Source: Deltaproteobacteria bacterium (GTDB lineage: Bacteria > Desulfobacterota > Desulfomonilia > UBA1062). From it: DNA of 18,011 nt. Location: positions 1-18,011 of the forward strand of contig JAFGTK010000066.1 in assembly GCA_016934135.1 (NCBI GenBank), read 5' to 3'. Within the stretch, counting starts at the first letter, position 1. Each line of letters starts with the position of its first letter. Shown here one piece after another: positions 1 to 6,490 of this stretch. Both the position numbers and the translations under genes were made by a program. A model generated the notes under the pieces. That model made no database searches. It was given only the letters and a program-made list of their open reading frames with translations, and was not told where the DNA came from.

Positions 1-1
1 C

Positions 2-325
2 GGGAACCTTCACCTGCGAAATGAACAGATCAGGGAATACTGCAGGGAAAATGACAAGATACTCTATGATTTTGAAGATATAGAGACTTATGACCCTGAC
101 GGTAACTATTTCGGAGACAAAACCCCCAACGATGGCTGCAATTACGACACCGACAATGACGGAGAAAGAGAAGGCAACTGGGCCATCGAGTGGCAGGAAA
201 GCCATACTCTGGGAGTAGACTGGTATAACTGCTCTTCGGCACATTCCGAGGCTCTTAACGCCAACCTCAAGGCCTATACGGCATGGTGGCTCTGGGCGCG
301 GCTGGCTGGCTGGGATGGTCAGTAG
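2..325 (+). CDS. C-terminal part of a conserved secreted-type protein, possibly SGNH-hydrolase-like (5' end outside window)
   Basis: An open frame enters from the left edge and ends at TAG 323-325, giving 107 residues without a start codon. The fragment is rich in Asp, Asn, Tyr and Trp. It has a phrase like ILYDFEDIETYDPDGNYF, a Ca-loop-like DTDNDGERE, a conserved-looking DWYNCSSAHSEALN, and ends in AYTAWWLWARLAGWDGQ. The Trp/Tyr-rich style and an Asp followed closely by a His near the C-terminus resemble the end of secreted SGNH/GDSL-like hydrolases; that family assignment is from memory of similar hypothetical proteins and is tentative. The catalytic Ser block and any signal peptide would lie upstream and cannot be checked. 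The coding frame itself is well supported by codon texture and the absence of stops. The next gene starts 86 bases downstream with its own strong ribosome binding site. Confidence 0.7.
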   Translation, partial: GNLHLRNEQIREYCRENDKILYDFEDIETYDPDGNYFGDKTPNDGCNYDTDNDGEREGNWAIEWQESHTLGVDWYNCSSAHSEALNANLKAYTAWWLWARLAGWDGQ

Positions 326-411
326 GGGGTTAAAACACAATGATGGTGTCCGGACTATTTGTATGATATAAAGCGCACACTGGAATGAATTAGCTCGAGG
401 AGGAATAGGTA

Positions 412-1242
412 ATGGCCCTGCAGGAAAAGACACAGAATATGGCTGTATTCTGTGATTTCGAGAATATCGCCCTGGGTGTAAGAGATGCTCAGTATGCCCA
501 GTTCGACGTGAATAAGGTTCTGGAGAGGCTGCTGCTCAAGGGCAGTATAATCGTGAAAAAGGCCTACTGCGACTGGGACCGCTACAAGGTGCATAAACCA
601 CTCATGCACGAGGCCTCCTTCGAACTTATAGAGATCCCTCATGTGAGGCAGTCAGGCAAGAATTCCGCCGACATCCGAATGGTTGTGGACGCCCTTGACC
701 TATGTTATACCAAACTTCATGTAGATACCTTTGTGATTATCAGCGGTGACTCGGACTTTTCTCCCCTAGTGAGCAAGCTCAGAGAAAACAACAAACTCGT
801 CATCGGCGTTGGGGTTAAGAATTCCACCTCGGACCTTCTCATTGCCAACTGTGACGAATTTATCTTCTATGACGACCTGGTACGTGAGAGCGAGGCAAAA
901 AAACCGAGAAAACGTAAGCCCGTTGCAAAGAGCTCAGCAGGTGCACCAGCCAAGGCCACCCCGAAGGAGAGCGCCGAGGAAGTCAAGAAACAGTCAGCGC
1001 TGGATCTTGTTGTTGAGACTGTAGAGGCCCTGTTTGCAGAACGGGGTGAAGATGACAAACTCTGGGGATCTATGGTGAAACAGGCACTGAAGCGTCGGAA
1101 ACCGGGTTTCAATGAAAGTTATTATGGTTTTCGTTCTTTCAGCCGGCTTTTGGAAGAGGCTAGGCAGCGGCGCATGCTGGAACTGGAACTTGACGATAAA
1201 TCAGGCAGCTATATCATCAAGAACGTCATTCATGAGGAATAG
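412..1242 (+). CDS. NYN (PIN-like) domain RNase-like protein with C-terminal LOTUS/OST-HTH domain
   Basis: 276 residues; ATG preceded by AGGAGG at 398-403, 8 bases upstream. Residues ~10-155 form an NYN domain of the LabA/DUF88 type: FCDFEN with Asp15, KNSADIRMVVDALD with Asp87 and Asp93, and SGDSDFSPL with Asp113 and Asp115. These are the acidic residues that bind metal in PIN-like nucleases. A basic Lys/Ala/Pro linker follows (~160-195). The C-terminal ~80 residues (LVVETVEALF ... YGFRSFSRLLEEA ... GSYIIK) fit the LOTUS/OST-HTH fold, which binds RNA in other proteins. The expected role is an RNA-targeting endoribonuclease or RNA-binding factor in the cytoplasm; the target is unknown. There is no obvious operon partner: the flanking genes are 86 and ~200 bases away. 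Family assignment is strong; the biological role is not known from sequence. Confidence 0.9.
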   Translation: MALQEKTQNMAVFCDFENIALGVRDAQYAQFDVNKVLERLLLKGSIIVKKAYCDWDRYKVHKPLMHEASFELIEIPHVRQSGKNSADIRMVVDALDLCYTKLHVDTFVIISGDSDFSPLVSKLRENNKLVIGVGVKNSTSDLLIANCDEFIFYDDLVRESEAKKPRKRKPVAKSSAGAPAKATPKESAEEVKKQSALDLVVETVEALFAERGEDDKLWGSMVKQALKRRKPGFNESYYGFRSFSRLLEEARQRRMLELELDDKSGSYIIKNVIHEE

Positions 1243-1360
1243 ATAACGAAATCTTTTTCAGTATGACTCTGGATATTTTTGCAGCGTATCCGATGAGCCA
1301 GGTCACCTTTTATCAATCCGAATCAAATACGGTGTCCTGTAATCTCCTCAAAGATGTTTC

Positions 1361-1400
1361 TTGAAAAGCATCACCCGATTGAGTAGACTTTCTAAAGTCT
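1361..1400 (+). promoter_or_regulatory. Candidate sigma70-type promoter with overlapping inverted repeat
   Basis: TTGAAA at 1361-1366, a 17-base spacer, then TAGACT at 1384-1389. Overlapping the -10 is AGACTTTCTAAAGTCT (1385-1400), an inverted repeat with 7 paired positions around a 2-base centre. It lies ~40 bases upstream of the chosen start of the CMD-family gene. The -10 match is only 4 of 6, so this is a modest prediction. Confidence 0.35.
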
Positions 1401-1439
1401 TATGGCTGTATGCTCAATAAAGGGTTTCCAGGTGGATAT

Positions 1440-2027
1440 ATGACTGATGATTTCAGAAAACGGGTCTATTCGTTGGGCAGTTTTTTACGTGATGCCGTGA
1501 TGCTGGGACGAAATGTCATTGCATTGACACGCACATTTTGCTCCAGGAGGGTTGACAAGGCCTTTCGTGAGAAATTAAATCTGGCTGTTACAGGTGTACT
1601 TGGCTGCAGGTATTGCACTTGGCTGCACACTGAGATGGCGCTCTCTCATGGTGTTGAGCCTGAAGAACTGCAGAAGATACTGTCTTTGGAACTGGGTGCT
1701 TTCCCTGATGAACAGGCTGTTGCCCTTGCCTTTGCACAGCATTACAGCGAAACAGGAGCTGCACCTGAGAGGGAGGCGGAAAAAAGGTTTTATGAATTCT
1801 ATGACAATGAAACAGCGCATGACATCCTGCTCTATATAAAGATTATCTATTTCGGGAATCTCTCAGGAAACACCATTGATGCTTTTATAAACCGGGTTCA
1901 GGGAAAACCGTACGATGCAAGCAGCCTGTGGAGCGAATTAGTGATATTTTTTGTGCTTGGACCATATTACCTGATCATACTTCCCCTGCTTGCCTTTGCC
2001 TTTCATTATAAAAAACAGCGTAAGTGA
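1440..2027 (+). CDS. AhpD-like / carboxymuconolactone decarboxylase-family protein with C-terminal membrane anchor
   Basis: 195 residues from ATG 1440, chosen because AGGTGG lies at 1430-1435; an in-frame ATG at 1410 would add 10 residues but has no ribosome binding site. The core contains GCRYCTWLHTEMAL, the Cys56-x2-Cys59-x3-His63 signature of the AhpD/CMD family, in which the two cysteines and the histidine perform peroxidase or disulfide chemistry. A second alpha-helical half follows (~85-150). Unlike typical ~110-180 residue soluble CMD proteins, it ends in a strongly hydrophobic segment (~166-190) followed by KKQRK, which suggests a C-terminal transmembrane anchor with the catalytic domain in the cytoplasm by the positive-inside rule. 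The substrate is unknown; a role in peroxide or thiol redox handling at the membrane is inference. Neighbours give no clear partner, though the acyl-CoA synthetase gene follows 144 bases downstream. Confidence 0.85.
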   Translation: MTDDFRKRVYSLGSFLRDAVMLGRNVIALTRTFCSRRVDKAFREKLNLAVTGVLGCRYCTWLHTEMALSHGVEPEELQKILSLELGAFPDEQAVALAFAQHYSETGAAPEREAEKRFYEFYDNETAHDILLYIKIIYFGNLSGNTIDAFINRVQGKPYDASSLWSELVIFFVLGPYYLIILPLLAFAFHYKKQRK

Positions 2028-2171
2028 GGCTGGCGGGATATCGTTGATTATTTGTATCAAATCCAGGATGATTGAAAATAAACTGAATTATGGAGTTCTC
2101 AGGCGATACTGATTAATAGCAGCACTTTTCAAGATGCCGATCACATTATAGAATAGAGGGGCAAACACGAA

Positions 2172-3608
2172 ATGGAAAACAGGAAATACTTCGATGCAAT
2201 CTTTCACCCGAGAACACTTGCAGTTGTAGGGGCGCCTCAGGAAAGGCCGCTCGGATGGCCGGGCATCTTCGGATGTATCCGGGATTACGGATATCCGGGC
2301 CGATTGTACCCCATCAATCCGCGTGTTACGCATGTCGAAGGTGTGAGGTCCTATCCCGATCTGGTTTCCGTGCCAGAACCCATAGATCTCGTGATCATAT
2401 CCGTGCCTGCACCTGCTGTTCCTGCTGCGCTCATGGACTGCGTTGCCTCGGGCAACAGGAATGTTCACATTTTCACTTCGGGATTCAATGAAACAGGCGA
2501 GGAAAAGGGGGTTGAACTGCACAGGCAGATTCTGGAAATAGCACATGCCGGAGGTCTCAGGGTCATCGGCCCCAATTGCATGGGTGTATACGTTCCCAAA
2601 GAGCGGCTGACAACCTGGGTGAATCCCTCCAGGAAGGACGGCCCGGTTGCATTCGTCAGCCAGAGCGGCGGCCATGCTCAGGATTTTACGGGTTTTGCCT
2701 CACGGCTTGGTATTCATTTCAGCAAGGTTGTCAGCTACGGCAATGCCCTGACCCTGGACAGCACTGACTTTCTCGAGTATCTAGCCGGTGATCCTGACAC
2801 GCAGATCATCACCATGTATCTCGAAGGCGTAAAGGATGGAAGAAGACTGCTTGAGGTTGTGTCAAGGATAAACCGGACCAAGCCGGTAATCATATTGAAG
2901 GCCGGGCTGACGGAGGCAGGAACCAGGGCCGTTGCCTCGCACACCGGATCAATGGCAGGTGGAGAACATATCTGGGATGCCTTTTTTAAAATGAGTGGAG
3001 CGGTCCGAGTGTTTTCTCTGGAAGACATGGCTCACCTTACCCTGGCATTTAGGCATCTGGATACAACCGGTGGGAACCGCATAGCGGTTATCGGACACGG
3101 CGGAGGCATTGCCGTATCTGCCGCTGATGCCTGCAGCAGTGCAGGGCTGACCATACCGCCTTTCAGCGCTGAAACACAAGAGGAGCTAAGGTCATTTATT
3201 CCGTCGAGCGGCAACATGATAAGAAACCCGGTAGATGCCATCCCGATCTTTATTGATACCGCAAATATTCAACAAATGCTGGATCTTGCCTCATCGGAAC
3301 TTGACATCGATATGCTCATGGTTTCACTGTCCCTTGATTGGATTTACGACGTCGATGGTGGTGTTCACATCAACAGGATTGCCGAGTACCTGGCAGGGCA
3401 TGCACGTGAGTTCGTGAATGGGAAGCCCCTGGTGGTCACCTGGAGAACCTACCGCAACGATCCTCGAATATTTGATGCAGGCCTTAGGATCGAAAGGCTT
3501 CTGCTGGAAAGCGGCATTCCTGTCTATCGGGGGTTTGAGTCTGCTACGGGTGCGCTTGCACGGTGGGCAAGATATCACCGGTTCATCAGGGAGAGAATCC
3601 CGGTATAG
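2172..3608 (+). CDS. Acyl-CoA synthetase (NDP-forming), stand-alone alpha (CoA-binding) subunit
   Basis: 478 residues; ATG preceded by GAGGGG at 2156-2161. The N-terminal ~130 residues are a CoA-binding Rossmann domain (TLAVVGAPQERPLGWPG ... YPINP ... IDLVIISVPAPAVP). Two succinyl-CoA-synthetase-like ligase domains follow. Residues 256-262 read SHTGSMA, and His257 matches the phosphorylated active-site histidine of archaeal ADP-forming acetyl-CoA synthetase alpha subunits. The family interconverts acyl-CoA + ADP + Pi with acid + CoA + ATP through phospho-His intermediates, giving substrate-level ATP in anaerobes. Many bacterial homologues are ~700-residue fusions carrying the ATP-grasp beta domain at the C-terminus; here the protein stops after the alpha part, and no beta subunit is present in the window. 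Either a beta subunit is encoded elsewhere, or this protein has a non-ligase role. Acyl substrate cannot be told from sequence. Confidence 0.9.
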   Translation: MENRKYFDAIFHPRTLAVVGAPQERPLGWPGIFGCIRDYGYPGRLYPINPRVTHVEGVRSYPDLVSVPEPIDLVIISVPAPAVPAALMDCVASGNRNVHIFTSGFNETGEEKGVELHRQILEIAHAGGLRVIGPNCMGVYVPKERLTTWVNPSRKDGPVAFVSQSGGHAQDFTGFASRLGIHFSKVVSYGNALTLDSTDFLEYLAGDPDTQIITMYLEGVKDGRRLLEVVSRINRTKPVIILKAGLTEAGTRAVASHTGSMAGGEHIWDAFFKMSGAVRVFSLEDMAHLTLAFRHLDTTGGNRIAVIGHGGGIAVSAADACSSAGLTIPPFSAETQEELRSFIPSSGNMIRNPVDAIPIFIDTANIQQMLDLASSELDIDMLMVSLSLDWIYDVDGGVHINRIAEYLAGHAREFVNGKPLVVTWRTYRNDPRIFDAGLRIERLLLESGIPVYRGFESATGALARWARYHRFIRERIPV

Positions 3609-3631
3609 ACCGTATCTGTCTTTCCCTCGTG

Positions 3632-3645
3632 CAGTAATATTACTG
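3632..3645. repeat. Perfect 14-bp palindrome CAGTAATATTACTG
   Basis: Self-complementary over all 14 bases, starting 24 bases after the acyl-CoA synthetase stop codon. There is no loop, so it is more operator-like than hairpin-like. A T-rich stretch (GTTTTATTG) follows at ~3654, so a weak terminator role is also possible. Confidence 0.5.
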
Positions 3646-3927
3646 ATCAGGTGCGTTTTATTGATTTGAAATATTATTGCAGCATTCCCCTATATTCTTA
3701 TGAAAAGGGTTGTTTCATTAAGCCCCTGAGTGCTTCGTGGAATGATATTACAGCACAAAATACTCCTTGAGAGAGTCTTTTCATAGATATTTGTTACCTT
3801 TTTTTCACATATTGTAGGCGTAAAAGGGAAAATAAATGCCACTATCGACGGTGAGTATAGTGGGTATAAATTCGAAGAAAGATAATAACATACTGAAAAC
3901 AGGATGGAATAAGATAACAATATCATT

Positions 3928-3943
3928 TGGCACATCTCTTGAA
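3928..3943 (+). promoter_or_regulatory. Weak sigma54-like promoter element
   Basis: TGGCAC, 5 bases, then TTGAA. The -24 half matches the sigma54 consensus exactly and the spacing of 10 bases between GG and the -12 dinucleotide is right, but the -12 reads GA instead of GC, which usually matters. If real, transcription would start ~3953 and give a 60-base leader to the small protein gene at 4013. Confidence 0.25.
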
Positions 3944-4012
3944 TAATTACAGCAAGTGGTTGCTTGATTCGCTTGGCAGCAACGAGACATCATCAAAGAA
4001 GAGGAAAAGAAC

Positions 4013-4330
4013 ATGAAAGCACCAATTTTTGGGGTTGCAGCTATTATAGGTATCGTGGCTGTAACCCTATTTTTTATGATGGCACAGGAATCCCAGGCCC
4101 GGACATCACTGGGGAGTGCCCCGTTTCACGTATATAAACTGCAGTATTCCTATAATGACAAGATATGGCATGACATCATCCTTATTGAAAACGGAACCCT
4201 TTCAGAAAATATCAAGTACCTCAACACACAGGGAAAATTTCCATACTTACGGTACTGGTACTCGTATATTGATGAAGAAGGGATAAAGCGTGTTCAGTAT
4301 ATTCCGCTCACTGTGGGAGACAATACATAA
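4013..4330 (+). CDS. Small membrane-anchored or secreted protein of unknown function
   Basis: 105 residues; ATG with AAGAGG at 3999-4004, 8 bases upstream. Residues ~5-23 (a GVAAIIGIVAVTLFFMM segment after MKAPIF) form a single hydrophobic helix, either an uncleaved anchor or a signal peptide whose possible cleavage site would be near QESQA|RT. The remaining ~75 residues are soluble, Tyr-rich (KLQYSYNDKIWHDIIL, YLRYWYSYIDEEG) and probably beta-stranded, ending GDNT. I do not recognise the family. It stands alone between a long non-coding stretch and a strong hairpin, with convergent genes beyond, so it is probably monocistronic. Coding status is supported by the ribosome binding site, signal-like start and codon texture. 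Confidence 0.7.
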   Translation: MKAPIFGVAAIIGIVAVTLFFMMAQESQARTSLGSAPFHVYKLQYSYNDKIWHDIILIENGTLSENIKYLNTQGKFPYLRYWYSYIDEEGIKRVQYIPLTVGDNT

Positions 4331-4372
4331 AAGAGAAAAAACTCCACACTGGTAAAAATATCCTATTCCTCC

Positions 4373-4413
4373 TCAGGCCGCAGCCCTTGGCTTATCAAGC
4401 GGTTGCGGCCTGA
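4373..4413. terminator. Long hairpin between convergent genes; possible bidirectional terminator
   Basis: The outer stem pairs TCAGGCCGCA with TGCGGCCTGA; it continues through GCC/GGT and CTTG/CAAG with one bulged base, around the loop GCTTAT. This gives ~17 pairs in 41 bases. It lies 42 bases after the small protein gene's stop and 14 bases after the M24 gene's stop on the other strand. T runs are poor on the plus side; on the minus side ATTTTT appears ~18 bases later. A processing or stabilising hairpin is an alternative. Confidence 0.5.
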
Positions 4414-4426
4414 TCCCTCTCAGGAG

Positions 4427-5650
4427 CTATTCAATCACTTCGACCCGCAGCCCGAACTTCGAGAGTGCCTCGCACTTGTCTTTTTTAATGACAATGGGAT
4501 TTTCATAGCGAAAACCTATCTCATCATCAGGGCAGGCATACTGCATTGCACAGATAAGGACCTCATTTTCCTGGTAGGTATGATCCGGATTGGTCCAGAA
4601 AGGGAAGGGGCCTTCATTGAGTCCTATCCTCCATTCGTCACCGAGCATGCCGATGCCGTGTTCGAACCCGGGAACCATGTACTCGGCAAAACCACGTTCT
4701 TCGGCAAAGTCCATCATCTGCTCTCCAAGGCTAACAGGTGATATCCCTGCCTTGTAGGTCTTCAGGGTGAGAGATACGATATCAATGAAATTGTTCGCAT
4801 GCCACAGCTGCCGGTCTGTTGAGGATCCGATCAGGTAGTTGTGAGCATGGTCACCAAGAGCAAGCTTGAACATGGCATGAATATCCACCATCAACGGCTC
4901 GCCGAAGCGAAGCTCACGGGTGCTTGCCGGTGTGCAGGCTCCTCCTGCAAGGCCTGTGCGATAGCCGCTGGCAATCTCATTGCCGCCGGTAAAAGACCAT
5001 TCCCAGACACTCCCGGCCCTGCGCATGGCCAACGCGGCGATGTCTGCGATCTCGGTCTCTGTCATGCCTTTCCATCCGCCGTTTGAGAGGGCTTCTTTGA
5101 CAGCCTTGTGCCCCACATCTACAATCCTTGATGCTTCACGAAAACGATTGATTGTTCCCTCGTCTTTGACCAGAGACAGTCTATCTATTATGTAGTGGGC
5201 ATTTACAAGTTCGCAACCTGACAGGGCTGCCTTGAAATTCTCATATTCAAACAATGTGATATTCCCTTCCGGGAGGTAATTCGACATACCGCTCTCGATC
5301 CCAATTCGTCCGGACTTCACGTTAAGATCGTCTTTTATGAAATCAGAGATCAATGTAATCTGATCCATTCCTCCCAGTGGTGCGTATCCGAGTACATGAT
5401 CCTCATCAAGCCATGAATCATCAGCAACACGCGCTGCATCGATGACAAACGTGAAAACAGTGGGATTGCCCTGCGCCGGGATCACGATGTAGCTTCTCCA
5501 TGGACAGAATGCATCTGCAACCCAGGAGATTGTCCTCAGGCGGGAACCCAGGTAGCAATCAATATTTTCATTTGCCATGCTTTCCTGGATTTGTGACACC
5601 CTGCCGGGAAAGTCGATAAAATAAGGATCATTATTCAGCATGGTAGACAT
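4427..5650 (-). CDS. M24 (creatinase/prolidase/aminopeptidase P fold) protein lacking one canonical metal ligand
   Basis: 407 residues; start ATG 5650 has a perfect AGGAGGT (5657-5663) 6 bases upstream. The N-terminal ~160 residues match the creatinase N-domain; the C-terminal ~240 residues have the pita-bread fold pattern. Expected dinuclear metal ligands are Asp, Asp, His, Glu, Glu. I see Asp256 and Asp267 (VDIHAMF...LGDHAHNYLIG, correct 11-residue spacing), His331 (FEHGIGM) and Glu383 (GFRYEN), but the usual Glu-Pro of the fourth site is Met369-Gln370 in ICAMQYA. The catalytic His normally before the first Asp is also not evident (SGYRTG). It may therefore not be a standard metallopeptidase; creatinase itself is a metal-free precedent in this fold. 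It is co-transcribed with the SCP-2 protein 14 bases upstream, hinting at a lipid or acyl-related substrate, which is inference. Confidence 0.85.
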   Translation of the reverse strand: MSTMLNNDPYFIDFPGRVSQIQESMANENIDCYLGSRLRTISWVADAFCPWRSYIVIPAQGNPTVFTFVIDAARVADDSWLDEDHVLGYAPLGGMDQITLISDFIKDDLNVKSGRIGIESGMSNYLPEGNITLFEYENFKAALSGCELVNAHYIIDRLSLVKDEGTINRFREASRIVDVGHKAVKEALSNGGWKGMTETEIADIAALAMRRAGSVWEWSFTGGNEIASGYRTGLAGGACTPASTRELRFGEPLMVDIHAMFKLALGDHAHNYLIGSSTDRQLWHANNFIDIVSLTLKTYKAGISPVSLGEQMMDFAEERGFAEYMVPGFEHGIGMLGDEWRIGLNEGPFPFWTNPDHTYQENEVLICAMQYACPDDEIGFRYENPIVIKKDKCEALSKFGLRVEVIE

Positions 5651-5664
5651 GATTACACCTCCTT

Positions 5665-6066
5665 TCAGTAAATTGTGGGAACCTGAGCCATGATATTGTT
5701 GAGCCGGTCGGCAAGCGATGCAAGCTTCAATGCCTTGACCATGTTGCCTTTCAGCCTGAGCTTTCCGCTCATAAGGGCCCTGTGGGATTTGATGATCCCC
5801 TGGGTGATCTGTGCAAAGAGGTCGTAATTGCCTGTTATGGTGAATTCAGCCTTGGGTGGGTCGCCTTCATCCACGATCACCTCGGTTATGGAACCTTCCT
5901 CGCACTTGAAGTAAAGATACCTGTCCTTTCCCTGCGGACAGTTGATATAGTTGAATGCGACCGAGGTGGTTATGAACTTCATCTTTTCCGGACTCAGTTC
6001 TGATTTCAATCGCTTTGCAACCTCGTCACGCCACTGAGAACTTAGATATACAACTTTATCTGACAT
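5665..6066 (-). CDS. SCP-2 sterol-carrier/lipid-transfer domain protein
   Basis: 133 residues from ATG 6066, chosen for the G-rich Shine-Dalgarno-like GGGGGAT upstream; an in-frame GTG at 6099 would add 11 residues with little ribosome binding site. The whole protein is one SCP-2 domain: an N-terminal helix pair (QWRDEVAKRLKSELSPEKMK), beta strands (RYLYFKCEEGSITEV, KAEFTITGNYDLFAQI) and the family's C-terminal signature of a helix with SHRALMSGKLRLKGNMVKAL. SCP-2 domains form a hydrophobic tunnel that binds sterols, fatty acids or acyl-CoAs, and in anaerobes often sit next to lipid or aromatic acyl metabolism genes. It is the first gene of a two-gene unit: its stop is 14 bases from the M24 gene's start, with that gene's ribosome binding site in the gap. 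The ligand is unknown. Confidence 0.88.
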   Translation of the reverse strand: MSDKVVYLSSQWRDEVAKRLKSELSPEKMKFITTSVAFNYINCPQGKDRYLYFKCEEGSITEVIVDEGDPPKAEFTITGNYDLFAQITQGIIKSHRALMSGKLRLKGNMVKALKLASLADRLNNIMAQVPTIY

Positions 6067-6099
6067 AATATCCCCCATATGATTGAAAGTTTTTATCAC

Positions 6100-6490
6100 T
6101 TAAGCTGTATCTCCAGGTGCGCGTCTCTATGTTCAGGTGTTGTAATTTATGTAGCATAAACCATGCGGCAAGACAATGAACAATTGAACATATCATTAAA
6201 ACGTTCAACTTATTGATCTGCAGGGACAGGCTTCGTATCTACAATAGGGACTTTGTGGTAAACAAGGCGGGGCATTTTGATATCCTTCTCCTTTGCAACA
6301 CACAGCAGTACTGATATTTTTCTGTGCGGGGTCAAGGCCTCTTCGTATTCACCTATCGCGAGATTTTCCAGGATAAAGTCCATTGTAGCACCGTATGAAT
6401 AAACATAGCTGATTTGATGCCGATGTCAAACCGGCTGAATAATACAGACGTCACAGTCCTGCTAGACTGTACATGTTCCTGCCGGGTGTC
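6100..6490 (-). other. Intergenic stretch containing a phosphatase-like gene remnant and two inverted repeats
   Basis: Most of the middle is occupied by the 57-residue ORF at 6210-6383. Between it and the SCP-2 gene, TTGAAC (6184-6189) and GTTCAA (6203-6208) form a 6-bp inverted repeat with a 13-base loop directly after the remnant's stop. Between the remnant and the metallo-hydrolase gene, ACAGTC (6453-6458) and GACTGT (6465-6470) form a 6-bp repeat with a 6-base loop, ~20 bases beyond the hydrolase stop. Neither is followed by a T run. A promoter for the SCP-2 unit is expected at 6110-6180, but no good -35/-10 pair stands out. Confidence 0.5.
6210..6383 (-). pseudogene. N-terminal fragment of a dual-specificity-phosphatase-like protein (truncated gene or small protein)
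   Basis: An ATG at 6383 opens 57 codons to TAA at 6210-6212. It reads MDFILENLAIGEYEEAL, then ISVLLCVAKEKDI, then YHKVPIVDTKPVPADQ. The order of an ExNLAIG opening, an I-x-x-LLCVA strand and a Y-x-K-V-P-I-x-D strand is that of the first half of dual-specificity phosphatase domains. The catalytic HCxxGxxRS half is missing; after the stop the same frame stays open for 20 codons (VERFNDM...) to TAA at 6147 and contains nothing like it. The frame is also open upstream of the ATG for 15 codons but has no alternative ATG. The ribosome binding site is weak. I read it as a decayed gene; a functional short protein cannot be excluded. Confidence 0.55.

Larger units (their letters stand above)
3609..4012 (+). 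other. 404-base intergenic stretch without a supported gene
   Basis: AT-rich, with stops in all frames; only short unsupported ORFs. It holds a perfect 14-bp palindrome just after the acyl-CoA synthetase gene (3632-3645), several ATTACAGCA-like words (around 3745 and 3946) and a sigma54-like element at 3928-3943. I see no tRNA, no recognisable riboswitch and no clear intrinsic terminator with a T run. Confidence 0.5.

Noticed and set aside
355..642. 95-codon ORF on the minus strand opposite the NYN gene
   Set aside because: It is antisense to a strongly supported domain and has no recognisable protein features.
1263..1364. 33-codon plus-strand ORF starting MTLDIFAAYP
   Set aside because: No ribosome binding site, no recognisable features, and its end overlaps the candidate promoter of the next gene.
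4660..4669. GTTCGAACCC, like a tRNA T-arm
   Set aside because: No cloverleaf can be built around it; it is inside the M24 coding frame. The same applies to GGTTCGAAC at 9282-9290 inside aconitase.
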